Below, piece by piece: positions 62,617 through 64,000 of a stretch of 64,000 bases of DNA. A program made the position numbers and the translations under genes. The stretch's first letter is position 1. Each line of letters begins with the position of its first letter. Source of the DNA: Enterobacteriaceae bacterium LSJC7 (GTDB lineage: Bacteria; Pseudomonadota; Gammaproteobacteria; Enterobacterales; Enterobacteriaceae); assembly GCA_000302695.1 (NCBI GenBank), contig AMFN01000014.1, forward strand, positions 248,001 through 312,000, in the 5' to 3' direction. The notes under the pieces were generated by a model, which saw nothing but the letters and a program-made list of their open reading frames with translations, was not told the origin of the DNA and ran no database searches.

Positions 62617-62839
62617 TTTGCGGGTGAGGGCGTGACGATGAAAGTGCCCAGTGTATACGTGTGAAACGCAGTAAGAAGTTGTCTGTAAATGAGGGACTTG
62701 CCTGCGTAGCATACAAGCTCAGCGGCTAACGTGGGGCAGAGAGAAGACCTGCAACGCCAGAAAATAATCTGGTTGCGGGTGAGAAACGTTGATGTTGGGT
62801 TGTACAGGAAGGGAAGGAGAGCCAGCCACTCGTTAAGCA

Positions 62840-62878
62840 GGCAGCAAATGAAGCGACTAGCTGCTTATTTGCTGCCTG
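62840..62878. terminator. Long hairpin after ygaM
   Basis: AGGCAGCAAAT-G-AAGC pairs with GCTT-ATTTGCTGCCT (one bulged G, 8-base loop), 33 bases past the ygaM stop. There is no T run. It separates the ygaM and nrdHIEF units. Confidence 0.55.
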
Positions 62879-62910
62879 TGCGTGTTTTACCGGGCGCAGC
62901 AAACTGCCGT

Positions 62911-63231
62911 TTAGCGCCGTGAAACCAGCAGTGCACCAAGTACGATACCTGCCACAGCCACAATGCCTGCGCTGTATAGCGGGCGCTCCTGCATCCACGA
63001 GCAGGCGTAACTTGCCGCATCGCGCGCCCGCTGGCCTGTGAGGCTGTTACCATTCAGGCGGGCGCGTGAATCTTTCAGTAAAGATGCCGCCCGTTTTCTG
63101 ATGTGTTTTGCCTCATCGCTGGCTTCATCGCCCCAGCTATTGAGCACATCTTCCAGCGTTTGCGCCAGTTCATTGATATCGGTGCCGATATCGCGGTCCT
63201 CAATGATACTGCTGTTTCGTCTGCTAAACAT
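62911..63231 (-). CDS. ygaM: ElaB/YqjD/YgaM-family ribosome- and membrane-associated protein
   Basis: A 106-residue DUF883 protein from ATG 63231 (ribosome site CAGGAGG). The N-terminal two thirds form a charged helix (about 15-75); one C-terminal membrane span (about 85-103) ends in Arg-Arg. Relatives are RpoS-controlled and bind ribosomes to the inner membrane in stationary phase. Confidence 0.93.
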   Translation of the reverse strand: MFSRRNSSIIEDRDIGTDINELAQTLEDVLNSWGDEASDEAKHIRKRAASLLKDSRARLNGNSLTGQRARDAASYACSWMQERPLYSAGIVAVAGIVLGALLVSRR

Positions 63232-63392
63232 GCTTTCCTCCTGACAGGTTATCCTTACCTCAGTGTAGACCATACTTACAGCCAGCCGCGTAACGCAGCG
63301 GGACCGGGGCGGGTTTGGAGAATTTTCCGAAAGCCGTAGGTATATCCTTACTGTAAGGTTGCGGTGCAGTAAAAAGACGACGAGGAAAAACT

Positions 63393-63737
63393 ATGTATTT
63401 ACGACCCGATGAGGTAGCACGCGTTCTGGAAAAAGCTGGTTTTACGATGGATGCCGTCACTAATAAAGCGTATGGATACCGCCGTGCAGAAAATTACGTT
63501 TATGTTAATCGTGAAGCGCGGATGGGGCGTACGGCGTTAGTGATTCATCCCGGGCTTAAAGAGCGCAGTCTCACGCTGGCTGAGCCTGCGACAGATATCA
63601 AAACCTGCGACCACTATCGCGAGTTCCCGCTCTGGTTAGGGGGCAACACTCAGGAGCACTATGGTATCGCGCACGGTTTTAGCTCACGCGTCGCTCTTGA
63701 GCGTTACCTGTCGGGGCTGTTTGGCGATGTAGAGTAA
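63393..63737 (+). CDS. ygaC: DUF2002 protein YgaC
   Basis: A 114-residue cytoplasmic protein of unknown role, the same length as E. coli YgaC and highly conserved ([33 protein letters not shown]). Fur control is reported in E. coli; I did not find a clear Fur box. The ribosome site is GAGGAAAAAC. Divergent from ygaM. Confidence 0.95.
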   Translation: MYLRPDEVARVLEKAGFTMDAVTNKAYGYRRAENYVYVNREARMGRTALVIHPGLKERSLTLAEPATDIKTCDHYREFPLWLGGNTQEHYGIAHGFSSRVALERYLSGLFGDVE

Positions 63738-63768
63738 GGTTTAGCCTGTCTTCAACTCTCTTTTCACA

Positions 63769-64000
63769 TCAGGCGCGGGTTTCGGCGCGGGTATAGCCGG
63801 TGACGCGAAACAGACGCCGGCAATAATCCAGAAAATATCCGTAGGCAGCCCCCATCAGCATCGACACCACCATATTTGAGCTGACTGCGGCCATTATTTG
63901 CGTCATATCCGCGCCGACCGACCACAAAATAGCGGCATAGACCGGTGACTGAAACGTGATATAAGCAAACACATCGGCCAGTGTTTTTCCCCAACTGCGT
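63769..64000 (-). CDS. alaE: L-alanine exporter AlaE, C-terminal part (cut by window end)
   Basis: Exports L-alanine and so guards against its build-up. Only the last 76 codons are inside the window, in an open frame from 64000 down to 63769. [14 protein letters not shown] and [20 protein letters not shown] match the last two membrane spans of AlaE, ending with the DYCRRLFRV motif. A GTG at 63972 is internal, not the true start. Confidence 0.93.
   Translation of the reverse strand, partial: RSWGKTLADVFAYITFQSPVYAAILWSVGADMTQIMAAVSSNMVVSMLMGAAYGYFLDYCRRLFRVTGYTRAETRA

Overview
The window is chromosomal DNA from a member of the Enterobacteriaceae (gamma-Proteobacteria). Nearly every protein matches its Escherichia coli counterpart in length and conserved motifs, the gene order follows the 59-60.5 min part of the E. 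coli map (read in the opposite orientation), and the RNA genes and control sites (SOS box, Pho box, NrdR boxes, MicA with a sigmaE-type promoter) are enterobacterial. I cannot fix the genus from the sequence alone; the Enterobacter/Cronobacter side of the family is a guess. There is no phage, insertion sequence, CRISPR array or integrase.

Layout. 1-7000: end of pyrG, eno, a TPM/LemA pair on the minus strand, and the queuosine genes queE and queD with an FAD amine-oxidase-like gene between them. 7300-15900: sulfate assimilation (cysJIH, iap, cysDNC) with no CRISPR-cas between cysH and iap. 15900-23000: ygbE, ftsB, ispD, ispF, truD, surE, pcm, nlpD, rpoS. 23100-29500: mutS, mltB, pncC, recA, recX, with mutS and mltB almost adjacent. 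29600-34300: alaS, csrA, then one tRNA-Ser and four tRNA-Arg genes with two 134-base repeats that end in copies of the tRNA-Arg 3' end. 34300-42650: yqaB, yqaA, gshA, the sRNA gene micA, luxS, emrRAB and a YgaY-like transporter. 42700-58430: idi and then a block (ampH, sbmA, yaiW, yaiY, yaiZ, ddlA, iraP, phoA, psiF, proC, yaiI, aroL, aroM, ppnP) that sits near 8.5 min in E. coli. 58430-64000: a scrap of proX, then nrdHIEF, ygaM, ygaC and the end of alaE.

How the genes work together. cysDNC and cysJIH take sulfate to sulfide. nlpD-rpoS, iraP and csrA belong to stationary-phase and carbon-storage control. recA, recX and mutS handle DNA repair. nrdHIEF is the class Ib ribonucleotide reductase with its own redoxin and flavodoxin. 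ispD, ispF and idi are isoprenoid steps. phoA, psiF and the Pho box respond to phosphate.

The strongest unusual signal is genome rearrangement. An 8.5-min-type block lies exactly where proVWX is expected, and about 50 codons of the proX 3' end remain at the junction next to nrdF. Other points worth attention are an rpoS leader about three times longer than I remember for E. coli, the tRNA-end repeats, a tRNA-Arg copy with a T-stem mismatch, a clearly decayed DUF2076 gene, and a foreign-looking extensin-like/MFS pair between ddlA and iraP. I found no convincing new multi-gene system.
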